Positions 1 through 8,027 are shown, counted from the first letter of the stretch. The stretch: DNA of 13,043 bases from Actinomycetes bacterium (GCA_030640275.1 DAOWJR010000015.1:1-13043), one strand, 5' to 3'. Notes: generated by a model from the letters alone, not told the origin. Made by a program: numbers and translations.

Positions 1-1134
1 TACTGGTTGTCCATAAGGACTATATTTTTCTGGAAGATCAGGATGTCCTGGTCCAAATGCCCTAGTAGCTCCTTTCCTGTGTACACATAACATTTTTTCC
101 TTACCATCAACTTTGTGTTTCTCAAATTTTGCTATGTTGTGAGAGACATCATATATTAGATTCATACCTAATTTTTCAGCACTTTTTTTAAAAACACGTT
201 CAAAGCACTCTCTCATCCAATGACCTAATACATGTCTATTAGTTAAAGCATAATTAACTGCACATGACATTGCCTGGTAATAATCTTTTCCTTCTTTACT
301 ATTTATTGGAGCACAACCTAACTGTCTATCTGGTAATTTATACCCCTCTCTTGCAACCACTCTTCTCATAACTTCAATATAGTCAGAGCATACCTGATGG
401 CCAAATCCTCTTGAACCACAATGTATCATAACTGCTATCTGACCTCTTTCTAAACCAAATACATCTGCTATTTTTTTATCGTAGATTTGATCTACAACCT
501 GAATCTCTAAATAATGATTTCCAGCACCTAATGTTCCTACCTGACCTTGTCCTCTTTTTAAAGCTTTGAAGCTAACTTTATTGACATTTGCATCTGGCAT
601 CCTTCCCCTATTTTCTACATAAAGTTTGTCCTCACTCCAACCATAACCTTTTTTAATAGCCCAATCTACACCCTGGGTTACTAATCTTGAAAGTTCATCT
701 TTGTTCAATCTTAATTTCCCTCCAACTCCTACTCCTTTAGGTATATTTCTGTTTAATTCATATACAAGTTGTTCCATTTTAGGTTTTATATCACTTTTTG
801 TTAAATTAGTTTTAATTAATCTAACTCCACATGAGATATCAAAACCTACACCACCAGGTGAAATAACTCCGGTTTCCATGTCCATAGCAGCAACCCCACC
901 AATTGGAAAACCGTAACCCCAATGAAGATCTGGCATGGCAAATGATGCTTTCACAACTCCAGGAAGTGTGGCAACATTTACAACCTGTTCCAAAGCATTA
1001 TCCTGATCAGCCTTTATAAGAAGGTCTTCATTAGCAAAGATTATGCAGGGAACATTCATTCCCTCTATCTGTCCCTTGGGAATTTCCCATTTGTAATCGG
1101 AAATTTTATTTACTTTATATCTAAGTTTTCTCAT
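1..1134 (-). CDS. rtcB: RNA-splicing ligase RtcB (3' part missing beyond window edge)
   Basis: RtcB joins RNA 2',3'-cyclic phosphate or 3'-phosphate ends to 5'-OH ends, using GTP and Mn2+, in tRNA splicing or RNA repair. The frame opens at ATG 1134 and stays open to base 1, giving 378 of the usual roughly 480 codons. Metal-centre motifs appear in the family order: DISCGVR (Cys102), GAGNHYLEIQ (His207), IHCGSRG (His238) and DVSHN (His332). These match Cys98, His203, His234 and His329 of the Pyrococcus enzyme. The histidine that is guanylylated lies past the window edge and cannot be checked. The start is supported by a strong Shine-Dalgarno, AAAGGTGAT, ending 5 bases upstream. The cofactor gene archease lies upstream at 2960-3412, separated by two unrelated genes. 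No frame damage is seen in the visible part. Family assignment is nearly certain; the cellular RNA substrate is unknown. Confidence 0.96.
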   Translation of the reverse strand, partial: MRKLRYKVNKISDYKWEIPKGQIEGMNVPCIIFANEDLLIKADQDNALEQVVNVATLPGVVKASFAMPDLHWGYGFPIGGVAAMDMETGVISPGGVGFDISCGVRLIKTNLTKSDIKPKMEQLVYELNRNIPKGVGVGGKLRLNKDELSRLVTQGVDWAIKKGYGWSEDKLYVENRGRMPDANVNKVSFKALKRGQGQVGTLGAGNHYLEIQVVDQIYDKKIADVFGLERGQIAVMIHCGSRGFGHQVCSDYIEVMRRVVAREGYKLPDRQLGCAPINSKEGKDYYQAMSCAVNYALTNRHVLGHWMRECFERVFKKSAEKLGMNLIYDVSHNIAKFEKHKVDGKEKMLCVHRKGATRAFGPGHPDLPEKYSPYGQPV

Positions 1135-1437
1135 TCTTATCACCTTTTGTTTAATAGAATTCTAAAAATCTATTCACTATAATTTTGTTTGAAGTTATAA
1201 ATTATTAGAAAATTAAAATTTTTATTTTATGTACTTAGCAATTAAAATTAATGTATTAATTTAAGGTGTGAACTATTAAAAAATATATTTACAATTTAAA
1301 TATACCACTAAAATATATTGAGAAAAAAATATAATAATTCTATTTTATTAAAATATTCTCTTAACTTCCCTTGGGGCTAGGGTTCAGGGGTTCTTACCAG
1401 TATCCCTGCCTTTCTGAAGCTTTGTAAATTTAAGTTT
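1135..1437. other. intergenic, very AT-rich, with one GC-rich island
   Basis: This spacer lies between the 3' end of ogt and the start of rtcB, both on the minus strand. No credible open frame or structured RNA was seen. From about 1145 to 1364 it is almost pure A+T, as expected for the promoter region of rtcB. No convincing -35/-10 pair stands out there because many near-matches exist. The only striking content is the GC-rich block at 1365-1419, listed separately. Confidence 0.6.
1365..1419. repeat. GC-rich island, possible dispersed repeat
   Basis: About 30 of these 55 bases are G or C, while the flanks on both sides are nearly all A and T. On the plus strand it carries three G-runs (GGGG CTA GGG TTCA GGGG) followed by C-runs. 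It includes the local repeat AGGGTTC/GGGGTTC and the possible short stem CAGGG...CCCTG. No long frame crosses it. It lies 18 bases past the stop codon of ogt, so it would be transcribed as the 3' tail of that message. I cannot identify it. A copy of a dispersed intergenic element, a remnant of inserted DNA or a transcript-end structure are all possible. Confidence 0.35.
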
Positions 1438-2013
1438 TTAAAATATTTTTAAACCTTCTATTTCCAGTAATCTTCTTTTTATATCTACTCTATTTGCTTT
1501 TCCTCCAAATCCTCCAATTGAACCGTCACTTTTAATAACTCTATGACATGGAATGATTATTGGAATTGGGTTTTTACTAATTGCATTTCCAACAGCTCGA
1601 CTTGCTCCTGGTTTTCCTATCTCTTTTGCTATCTGACCATAAGATTTAACTTTACCATACTTGATTTTCTTAACTAAGTTTAGAACTTCTTTTTGAAAAT
1701 CAGTTAGTTTTGTATCAATAGTTATTCTATCAATATCAATATTAAATTTTTTTAAATCTCCTATTAAATAACTCTTCATTTGATCTAATATTTTTTTGTT
1801 TTTATCATCACTAAAGTAAATCTTTGAGTTATTCCTATTATAATTAAATACAATTTTCGATTTATATGAATTTGATCTGTATTGATTTTCCAAAGATTTT
1901 ATAAAATCTTCTTTACTACAATCCAACGCAACTTTTATAAGTCCTTTATCTGATGACGCTATAAATATCTCACCAATATCAGATGTTGTATTTGAAATAT
2001 ATATATTTTCCAT
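1438..2013 (-). CDS. ogt: methylated-DNA--protein-cysteine methyltransferase
   Basis: This enzyme repairs O6-alkylguanine (and O4-alkylthymine) by transferring the alkyl group irreversibly to its own cysteine. The 191-residue protein has the usual two-part layout. A variable N-terminal domain covers about 1-105. The conserved DNA-binding and active-site domain starts near TDFQKEVL and carries YGQIAKEIGKPGASRAVGNA, the helix-turn-helix with the arginine finger in ASRAVG. The acceptor motif IPCHRVI follows (Cys156), then GGFGG. All key residues are present, so it should be active. There is no AraC-type Ada domain, so it is the constitutive Ogt/MGMT type rather than Ada. The ATG start is preceded by AAAGGG with 6 bases between. 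It is separated from the upstream nitroreductase gene by 154 bases that hold a repeat element. Confidence 0.94.
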   Translation of the reverse strand: MENIYISNTTSDIGEIFIASSDKGLIKVALDCSKEDFIKSLENQYRSNSYKSKIVFNYNRNNSKIYFSDDKNKKILDQMKSYLIGDLKKFNIDIDRITIDTKLTDFQKEVLNLVKKIKYGKVKSYGQIAKEIGKPGASRAVGNAISKNPIPIIIPCHRVIKSDGSIGGFGGKANRVDIKRRLLEIEGLKIF

Positions 2014-2054
2014 TTAATACCCTTTCTATTAATTTTAACATTTTTTTAATCTAT

Positions 2055-2148
2055 GAGATTGCTTCGTCGCTAATGCTCCTCGCAATGACAACTAGAATAC
2101 AGTTTCTCGCAAGGGCAACCAGAATCTACCTCCTTGCGAAGATAATAG
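2055..2148. repeat. dispersed intergenic repeat of the CATTGCGAGGAGC type
   Basis: Read on the minus strand, this spacer contains CATTGCGAGGAGC...GCGACGAAGCAATCTC. This is the signature of a widespread intergenic repeat that is often mis-translated as peptides like CHCEERSDEAI in genome annotations (recalled family knowledge, not searched). On the plus strand the sequence downstream of that core is a degenerate tandem of 27-base units: 2079-2105 and 2106-2132, both starting CTCGCAA and sharing GCAAC(C/T)AGAAT-like spacing. A partial third unit follows at 2133-2148. TCGCAAGG at 2107-2114 pairs perfectly with CCTTGCGA at 2132-2139, so part of the element can form a hairpin. Its base composition is clearly richer in G+C than the surrounding AT-rich spacer. 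The plus-strand frame running through it is not a gene. Confidence 0.65.
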
Positions 2149-2167
2149 AGTTAAAATTAATCTATTG

Positions 2168-2917
2168 TTATTTCTTATAGCCTATTGGAATTACAAAAAA
2201 TGGGATATTATCTTCTTCTAAGTTTAATATTTCTTGAACTTCCCTATCATGAAAAGCACCAACGGGTACAGCTCCTAATCCTAAGGATATCGATTGGAGC
2301 AAAATATTTTGGCATGCATGTCCTGCTTCTAAATGAACATATCTAATTCCTCTTTCCCCATACTTTACTGTGGTTCTTTCATATATTCCTGTAATCACTA
2401 TATTAATTGGTGCTTCCTCAATCCATTGTTGCCCCAAACAAGCATCTTTTAACTTTTTCCTTAAGTCTCCTTTTAATATCATCTTCAACTTGTGTCCCTC
2501 TGGTATGTAATGATATGCACCATCTTTCTTAACAATATAGAGCTCAAGAGGATAAAGGGCGCCCGCAGAAGGAGAAGCTCTATGACCTCTTTCATCAGTT
2601 ATTCCCTGTGCTGCCCAGAGAATTTGAGATATCTGTTCTAAATTAAGCTCTTTTTCATCAAAACTTCTAATAGACCTTCTTGTTATAATTGCTTCCTCTA
2701 AACTCATTTCACCCTTTATTTTTGGTTCAGGAAGACTAATTATCTCTTGAAAATTAACGTCTTCTGATTCCTCATTTTCTTTATGTTCCTCTTTATATCT
2801 GGTAACTAAAATATTGCACCCAATATTTGTAAAAACAACAGTTAATACAACTATAGTAATTAATAGTAAATTCAGAATAACTTTTAATGAAATTTGTCTT
2901 TTTATATAAGTTTCCAT
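2168..2917 (-). CDS. membrane-anchored SagB/ThcOx-like nitroreductase-family protein
   Basis: This is a predicted FMN-dependent oxidoreductase of the nitroreductase superfamily, closest in motif pattern to the SagB-type dehydrogenases. Residues 1-8 are basic and 11-33 form one hydrophobic segment ending in NIGC (Cys34). This could be a signal anchor or a poor lipobox (Asn at -3 is atypical). A charged linker (about 40-70) leads to the catalytic domain. That domain has TRRSIRSF (79-86, phosphate and flavin contacts), ILWAAQGIT (99-107), ASPSAGALYPLELYIV (114-129), RYVHLEAGHACQN (192-204) and GLGAVPVGAF (213-222). Family members oxidise azolines in RiPP pathways, but many stand alone with unknown substrates. 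No YcaO, precursor peptide or other RiPP gene is visible here, so the substrate is open. ATG start, with only a weak AGAG upstream. It begins 42 bases after the archease stop, so the two are probably co-transcribed. Confidence 0.82.
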   Translation of the reverse strand: METYIKRQISLKVILNLLLITIVVLTVVFTNIGCNILVTRYKEEHKENEESEDVNFQEIISLPEPKIKGEMSLEEAIITRRSIRSFDEKELNLEQISQILWAAQGITDERGHRASPSAGALYPLELYIVKKDGAYHYIPEGHKLKMILKGDLRKKLKDACLGQQWIEEAPINIVITGIYERTTVKYGERGIRYVHLEAGHACQNILLQSISLGLGAVPVGAFHDREVQEILNLEEDNIPFFVIPIGYKK

Positions 2918-2959
2918 CTCTATAGGTTTTTTTATTTGGGAATTTAAAATTAAAAGTTG

Positions 2960-3412
2960 TTAGACATCAAAGAAAATTGAGGCTGAATATATTTTATTTT
3001 TTCTAATTTCTAATTTGTGATATGTAGCACCTTTTATATGCGTTTTTATGTGGTGTTTTTCCAGATCTATGTCTTCACCCCAGATGGAAGCTTTTAATAA
3101 TAATTTATTATTTTCTGTTGAGTTATTTATTTCATCACAATATATGTTTTCTATCTTGAGGTCAAATTTATTAAATAAACATAATTCAGTTTCATAAAGG
3201 TATAGCAGTTCATTTAGCCATTTAATTATGAGGTTTTCTTCATCCTCCCCTTTGATTTGGACATAAAAACTTTTGGATGGTTTTACCTTATCTATATCTG
3301 CCATAAGGGAAAACATCGCTATAGCAGTATTACAAAATAAATTCTCTATTGTGTTTCCGTAAGCTTTTATTCCTATATCAGCGGTATGATCTAATGTATG
3401 AAACTCAATCAA
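2960..3412 (-). CDS. archease, RtcB activator
   Basis: Archease speeds guanylylation of RtcB and broadens its nucleotide use, allowing many ligation turnovers. The 150-residue length is normal for the family. The N-terminal signature LDHTADIGI occupies residues 7-15. The middle matches the usual LIIKWLNELLYLYE helix. The C-terminus carries HIKTHIKGATYHKLEI and ends in an acidic FDV tail, where the family places a metal-binding Asp. The start is TTG at 3412. It matches the family's N-terminal length, and GGAG lies 10 bases upstream. It follows gyrA by 50 bases on the same strand and precedes the nitroreductase by 42 bases, suggesting read-through from the gyrase genes. Its partner rtcB is on the same strand about 1.8 kb further on. 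Unmistakable at motif level. Confidence 0.94.
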   Translation of the reverse strand: MIEFHTLDHTADIGIKAYGNTIENLFCNTAIAMFSLMADIDKVKPSKSFYVQIKGEDEENLIIKWLNELLYLYETELCLFNKFDLKIENIYCDEINNSTENNKLLLKASIWGEDIDLEKHHIKTHIKGATYHKLEIRKNKIYSASIFFDV

Positions 3413-3462
3413 ATTAATCTAACTCCAAAAAATCATTTAAAAAGATAAAGAGAATATTTAAT

Positions 3463-5889
3463 TTAACCACCCACTACTTTTGCTAAAGAACTTACTTTAT
3501 CACCTTCTCTTAATTTCATTACTTTGACTCCCCTTGCTTGCCTACCAACTTTTCTTATACTATCCACAGACACTCTTATAAGAGTCCCTTCATTTGATAT
3601 TAAGACCAGTTCATTATTTTTTCTAACTACTTTGCACCCAATAAGTTTCCCGGTTTTTGAATCAGTTTTAATTGCAATAACTCCCTTTCCACCTCTTTTC
3701 TGTACTTTATATTCAGAGATGGCTGTTCTCTTTCCATAGCCATTTTTGGTAATCAATAATAGGTCTGTATCATCAATAGCAATTCCCATACTAAGTATTC
3801 TGTCGCCCTTATTAAATCTCATTGCTCTTACACCCATAGTGTTTCTTGATGTTGCACGTATCTGATTTTCTCCAAATCTAATTCCTTTTCCGTTTGCTGA
3901 TATTAAAATTACTTCTTCCATTGGCTTTATTCTTGAAACACCAACTATTTCGTCTTTCTTTTTCAGATTTATTGCAATTAGACCACCTCTACTTGCATTT
4001 TTGTATTGAGAAAGTTCCGTCTTCTTTATTAAACCATTTTTAGTGACCATCATAATGAATTCTTTGAATTTAAAATTATCAGTGGTGATAACCATCTCAA
4101 TTCTCTCATTATAACTAAAGTTAAAAAAATTCCTGATAGACTTTCCTTTTGAAGTTCTACCTCCAGTTGGAAGTCCATAAGTCTTAATCTTATAAACCTT
4201 GCCCCTATTTGTAAAAAACAGCATAAATTGGTGAGTAGAGCTTATAAAGAGGTGTTCAACAAAGTCATCCTCTTTTAGATTCATTCCCATAACTCCTATT
4301 CCACCTCTCCTCTGCTTTCTATAAGTAGTAACTGGTATTCTCTTTATATACCCAGAATGAGTTATTGTTACTATCATGTCTTCCTCTGCAATTAAGTCTT
4401 CAATATCTATTTCTTCTTCTGTTGGAGTTATGATGGTTCTTCTCTCATCACCGAATCTTTTAACAATATCTCTCAGGTCTTTTTTAATGATTTGATATAC
4501 CAGTTTCTTATCACTAAGAACCTTTTCACAGTATCTAATCTTTTCTAACAACTGTTTGTGCTCCTTTTGAACTTTATCTCTCTCAAGTCCTGTTAATCTC
4601 TGAAGTTTCATATCCAAAATTGCTTGTGCCTGGATTGTTGTTAGCTTGAAGTTTTTTATTAACCTCTGTCTTGCTTGAGTAACTGTCTTACTCGTCTTTA
4701 TAAGCTTAATCACTTTATCCAGATTAGCTAAAGCTATGAGTATTCCATCTAATATGTGAGCTCTATTTTTAGCTTTTCTTAGTTCATATTTTGTTAATCT
4801 TGTTACAACATTGAACTGATGTTTTATATAGTTATCGATTATTTCATGTATTGTCATAAGTTTGGGAACACCATCTACCAATGCAATATTTATTATTCCG
4901 AAAGTATCCTGAAGTTGAGTATGTTTATATAGATTATTTAGAATTACATAAGGTTGAGATTCCTTTTTTAGCTCAATAACTACCCTCATCCCGCTTCTAT
5001 CAGATTCATCTCTTAAATCGTATATTCCTTCAATTTTTTTCCCTCTCACTAATTCTGCTATTTTTCTAATTAGATTCGCTTTGTTGACTTGATATGGAAG
5101 CTCAGTTATAACAATCCTTTTTTTCTTACTCTTCATGGTTTCAAGGTGAGTCTTTGCCCTCACAGTTATTTTACCTTTTCCCGTTTCATATGCTTCCTTT
5201 ATACCCCCCGTTCCTAAAATCAACCCAGCTGTTGGAAAATCGGGGCCCTTTATTTTCTTCATTAGCTTCTTTAAGGATATCTTTGGATCATCTATATATG
5301 CGATAATTCCGTCTACAACCTCATTTAAATTATGTGGTGGCATATTTGTAGCCATACCTACAGCAATACCTGATGAGCCATTTATGAGAAGGTTTGGAAA
5401 TTTGCAGGGTAGTACCCCCGGTTCCTTTAAGCTACCATCAAAATTATCAACAAATTCAACAGTATCTTTGTTAATATCTCTTAACATCTCCATACTAAGA
5501 GATGATAATCTTGCCTCAGTATATCTCATGGCAGCTGGACTATCACCATCAACTGAACCGAAATTACCATGCCCGTCAATTAGTAAATATCTTAGGGAAA
5601 AATCTTGAGCCATCCTGACCAAAGCATCATAGACCGCGGTATCACCATGTGGATGATATTTCCCCAAAGTTTCACCCGTGATTCTTGCGCTTTTTTTATG
5701 AGGTTTATCATTTGTTATACCCATATCATACATCGCATAAAGAATTCTTCGATGAACAGGCTTTAATCCATCTCTAACATCGGGAAGGGCTCTACCTACA
5801 ATCACACTCATTGAATAATCAAGATATGATTTCTTCATTTCTTCTTCTATATCAACAGGCTTTACTTTACCAACTATTTGCTGTACCAA
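3463..5889 (-). CDS. gyrA: DNA gyrase subunit A
   Basis: GyrA is the DNA breakage-reunion subunit of gyrase. It forms an A2B2 enzyme with GyrB that introduces negative supercoils using ATP. The 808-residue protein is full length. The winged-helix region has KSARITGETLGKYHPHGD. The catalytic tyrosine is Tyr123 in AAMRYTEARL. The first C-terminal blade carries the GyrA box QRRGGIG at 526-532, which separates gyrase from topoisomerase IV. A second box-like QKRGGKG is at 730-736, and repeated GVxxM-type blades continue to the end. The residue equivalent to E. coli Ser83 is Thr, a natural variant in several bacteria, and the Asp87 equivalent is kept. The start is TTG at 5889, preceded by AGGAG 8 bases upstream. 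No in-frame ATG gives a better N-terminus. It starts 28 bases after gyrB ends, so the two form an operon. Confidence 0.98.
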   Translation of the reverse strand: MVQQIVGKVKPVDIEEEMKKSYLDYSMSVIVGRALPDVRDGLKPVHRRILYAMYDMGITNDKPHKKSARITGETLGKYHPHGDTAVYDALVRMAQDFSLRYLLIDGHGNFGSVDGDSPAAMRYTEARLSSLSMEMLRDINKDTVEFVDNFDGSLKEPGVLPCKFPNLLINGSSGIAVGMATNMPPHNLNEVVDGIIAYIDDPKISLKKLMKKIKGPDFPTAGLILGTGGIKEAYETGKGKITVRAKTHLETMKSKKKRIVITELPYQVNKANLIRKIAELVRGKKIEGIYDLRDESDRSGMRVVIELKKESQPYVILNNLYKHTQLQDTFGIINIALVDGVPKLMTIHEIIDNYIKHQFNVVTRLTKYELRKAKNRAHILDGILIALANLDKVIKLIKTSKTVTQARQRLIKNFKLTTIQAQAILDMKLQRLTGLERDKVQKEHKQLLEKIRYCEKVLSDKKLVYQIIKKDLRDIVKRFGDERRTIITPTEEEIDIEDLIAEEDMIVTITHSGYIKRIPVTTYRKQRRGGIGVMGMNLKEDDFVEHLFISSTHQFMLFFTNRGKVYKIKTYGLPTGGRTSKGKSIRNFFNFSYNERIEMVITTDNFKFKEFIMMVTKNGLIKKTELSQYKNASRGGLIAINLKKKDEIVGVSRIKPMEEVILISANGKGIRFGENQIRATSRNTMGVRAMRFNKGDRILSMGIAIDDTDLLLITKNGYGKRTAISEYKVQKRGGKGVIAIKTDSKTGKLIGCKVVRKNNELVLISNEGTLIRVSVDSIRKVGRQARGVKVMKLREGDKVSSLAKVVGG

Positions 5890-5917
5890 TAATATCTCTC
5901 CTTTTTTAATATCATTT

Positions 5918-7822
5918 TTAAATGTCTAAGAATCTTACATCTTTTGCTCTTTTTTGTATAAACTCTTTACGAGGTTCCACCTGACTTCCCATTAAGGTTG
6001 AGAATGTTTCATCAGCTGAAATTGCGTCTTCTATCCCAACTCTTAGAATAACTCTCCTTCCTGGATCCATTGTGGTTTCCCAGAGTTGCTCGGGATTCAT
6101 CTCCCCTAAACCTTTGTACCTTTGTATATTAATTCCTTTCTTTTCTATCCTGCTCAATAATTGCTGTAGTTCCTCATCAGAATATACATAATGATTCTTC
6201 TTCCTCTTTTTTACCAGATATAATGGGGGTTGAGCTATATAAACATATCCTGCCTCAATTAATTCCCTCATATATCTATAAAAGAATGTGAGTAATAAAG
6301 TTCTTATATGTGAACCATCCACGTCACCATCACACAGGATAATTGCCTTGTGATACCTGGCATTTTTGATGTTGAGCTCATCTTTAATTCCAGTTCCTAA
6401 TGCAGTAATTATTGCCTGAATTTCATTACTACTTAATACCTTTAATTCTCTTGATTTCTCAACATTTAATATCTTACCTCTTAGTGGTAGTATTGCTTGA
6501 AACTGCCTATCTCGGGCTTGTTTACAGCTTCCTCCAGCTGAATCACCCTCTACCAAAAATATCTCACTTATTGATGGATCATTTATAGTGCAATCTGCCA
6601 ATTTTCCAGGAAGTGTACTACTTTGCAATAATCCTCTTTTTCGAGTGAGTTCACGAGCTTTTTTCGCAGCATCTCTTGCCCTTGCTGCATTGATTGCTTT
6701 GTTTAAAATGGCTTTCGTATGAGCGGGGTGTTCCTCTAAATATTCACTTAATTTTGTATTAACTATCGATTCAACTATACCCATCATTTCACTATTTCCC
6801 AGTTTCGTTTTTGTTTGACCTTCAAATTGAGGTTCTCTTAACTTCACACTTAAAATTGCTACAAGACCCTCTCTTATATCCTCCCCTGTTAAATTTTCAT
6901 CTTTATCCTTCAGGATTCCTTTATTTCGTGCATAATCATTTATCACCCTTGTTAGGGCTTTCTTAAATCCACTTTCATGGGTTCCACCTTCATGAGTATG
7001 AATATTGTTAGCAAAAGAGTATAGATTCTCACTATAACCAGTTGTATATTTCATGGCTACTTCCACCTGATTTGTATCTACACTACTTTTGAAATACACT
7101 ACTCCTTTATGCAGTGAATCTTTCTTTGAAACCAGATCTTTTACAAAATCAATAATTCCACCCTTATATTTATACTCCTCGGCTATTGGTGGCTCATTTC
7201 TCTCATCCTGACAGATAATTCTTAATCCCCTATTCAGATAAGCCATTTCTTTTAGGTATTTTAGTATCGTTTCAGATCTGTAATCTAAATTGTCAAAAAT
7301 TTCTGAGTCAGGCCAAAATCTAATCATTGTTCCATGTTTTTTGGAACGACTACCTTTATTTAACCTTGTCACTGGTTTTCCTTTTTTGTATTCTTGTTTG
7401 AATACATATCCGTCTCTTCTGATCTCTATTAATAGTTTAGAAGATAATGCATTTACTACTGAAAGTCCAACTCCATGTAGTCCTCCTGAAACCTTATATA
7501 CATCTTCACTGAATTTACCCCCAGAATGTAGTGTGGTTAAAATAATCTCTACTGCTGGCTTTTTAAATTTTTTCATTTTCTTTACAGGTATTCCTCTTCC
7601 ATCATCTATCACTGTTACTGAATTATCCTTGTGTACTGCCACCATTATTCTTGAACATGCTCCCGCCATTGCTTCATCAATACTGTTATCCACAACCTCA
7701 TAAATTAAGTGATGAAGTCCTCTGTGACCTGTTGAACCTATATACATACTGGGTCTTTTTCTTATAGCTTCAAGGTCTTTTAGAACCTTTATATCTTCAA
7801 CATCATAAGTTTTTTTAACCAA
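5918..7822 (-). CDS. gyrB: DNA gyrase subunit B
   Basis: GyrB is the ATPase subunit of gyrase. The 634-residue length is the short form, without the extra domain inserted in the E. coli protein. The GHKL ATPase domain shows RKRPSMYIGSTG, EVVDNSIDEA (general base Glu and Mg-binding Asn), DDGRGIP and GGLHGVGLSVVNALS. The TOPRIM domain has EGDSAGG (Glu425) and CDGDVDGSHIR (Asp498, Asp500, Asp502) as metal ligands. The tail motif IQRYKGLGEMNPEQLWETTMDP matches the GyrB C-terminus. All catalytic residues are present. The start is TTG at 7822, giving the usual VKKTYDVEDIKVL N-terminus, with GGGAG 9 bases upstream. It is followed after 28 bases by gyrA. A possible promoter is noted at 7887-7916. Confidence 0.98.
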   Translation of the reverse strand: MVKKTYDVEDIKVLKDLEAIRKRPSMYIGSTGHRGLHHLIYEVVDNSIDEAMAGACSRIMVAVHKDNSVTVIDDGRGIPVKKMKKFKKPAVEIILTTLHSGGKFSEDVYKVSGGLHGVGLSVVNALSSKLLIEIRRDGYVFKQEYKKGKPVTRLNKGSRSKKHGTMIRFWPDSEIFDNLDYRSETILKYLKEMAYLNRGLRIICQDERNEPPIAEEYKYKGGIIDFVKDLVSKKDSLHKGVVYFKSSVDTNQVEVAMKYTTGYSENLYSFANNIHTHEGGTHESGFKKALTRVINDYARNKGILKDKDENLTGEDIREGLVAILSVKLREPQFEGQTKTKLGNSEMMGIVESIVNTKLSEYLEEHPAHTKAILNKAINAARARDAAKKARELTRKRGLLQSSTLPGKLADCTINDPSISEIFLVEGDSAGGSCKQARDRQFQAILPLRGKILNVEKSRELKVLSSNEIQAIITALGTGIKDELNIKNARYHKAIILCDGDVDGSHIRTLLLTFFYRYMRELIEAGYVYIAQPPLYLVKKRKKNHYVYSDEELQQLLSRIEKKGINIQRYKGLGEMNPEQLWETTMDPGRRVILRVGIEDAISADETFSTLMGSQVEPRKEFIQKRAKDVRFLDI

Positions 7823-7886
7823 TTTGATTATCTCCCTTTACAAATATATTTAGTCTAACTATGTTTACATTTTACACATTGAAACT

Positions 7887-7916
7887 TTATTAGTGGTTTT
7901 CGAAAGGAAATGCCAA
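7887..7916 (-). promoter_or_regulatory. possible sigma-70 promoter of gyrB-gyrA
   Basis: On the minus strand, TTGGCA (7916-7911) and TAATAA (7892-7887) are separated by 18 bases. They lie about 65 bases upstream of the gyrB TTG start, a suitable distance for a leader with the GGGAG ribosome site. The -35 matches five of six consensus bases and the -10 about four of six. In DNA this AT-rich, chance -10 matches are frequent, so the -35 carries most of the weight. Confidence 0.35.
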
Positions 7917-8027
7917 CTGTTTATATTCTTCATTTGATTTTACATTTAAAATTCCTGTATATTTTGCTGCATTAATTAATATTTGTTATATGACTTCAAA
8001 AATAGATCCTTAAAAATGTGAATTTAA

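Noticed and set aside
701..916. Plus-strand open frame of 71 codons inside the rtcB region
   Set aside because: It lies wholly opposite the intact rtcB frame, which carries all visible family motifs. The plus-strand product has no recognisable feature.
1373..1390. G-quadruplex in the GC-rich island
   Set aside because: Only three runs of three or more G are present on one strand, so a canonical intramolecular four-run quadruplex cannot form.
1983..2180. Plus-strand open frame of 65 codons across the repeat upstream of ogt
   Set aside because: It overlaps the start of ogt and the end of the nitroreductase gene and is made of repeat sequence. Repeats of this type often produce spurious peptides.
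5624..5700. Thr at the GyrA position equivalent to E. coli Ser83 as a sign of quinolone resistance
   Set aside because: Thr is the natural residue there in several bacteria, and the Asp87 equivalent is unchanged. No resistance can be inferred from this.
7290..7703. Plus-strand open frame of 137 codons opposite gyrB
   Set aside because: It is antisense to the ATPase domain of gyrB. The frame is open only because the opposing strand is constrained.
7880..7972. Minus-strand 31-codon frame upstream of gyrB with a protein-like sequence ending in FPFENH
   Set aside because: It has no standard start codon or ribosome site, a stop directly precedes it, and it overlaps the likely gyrB promoter. It is too short to separate from chance in AT-rich DNA.
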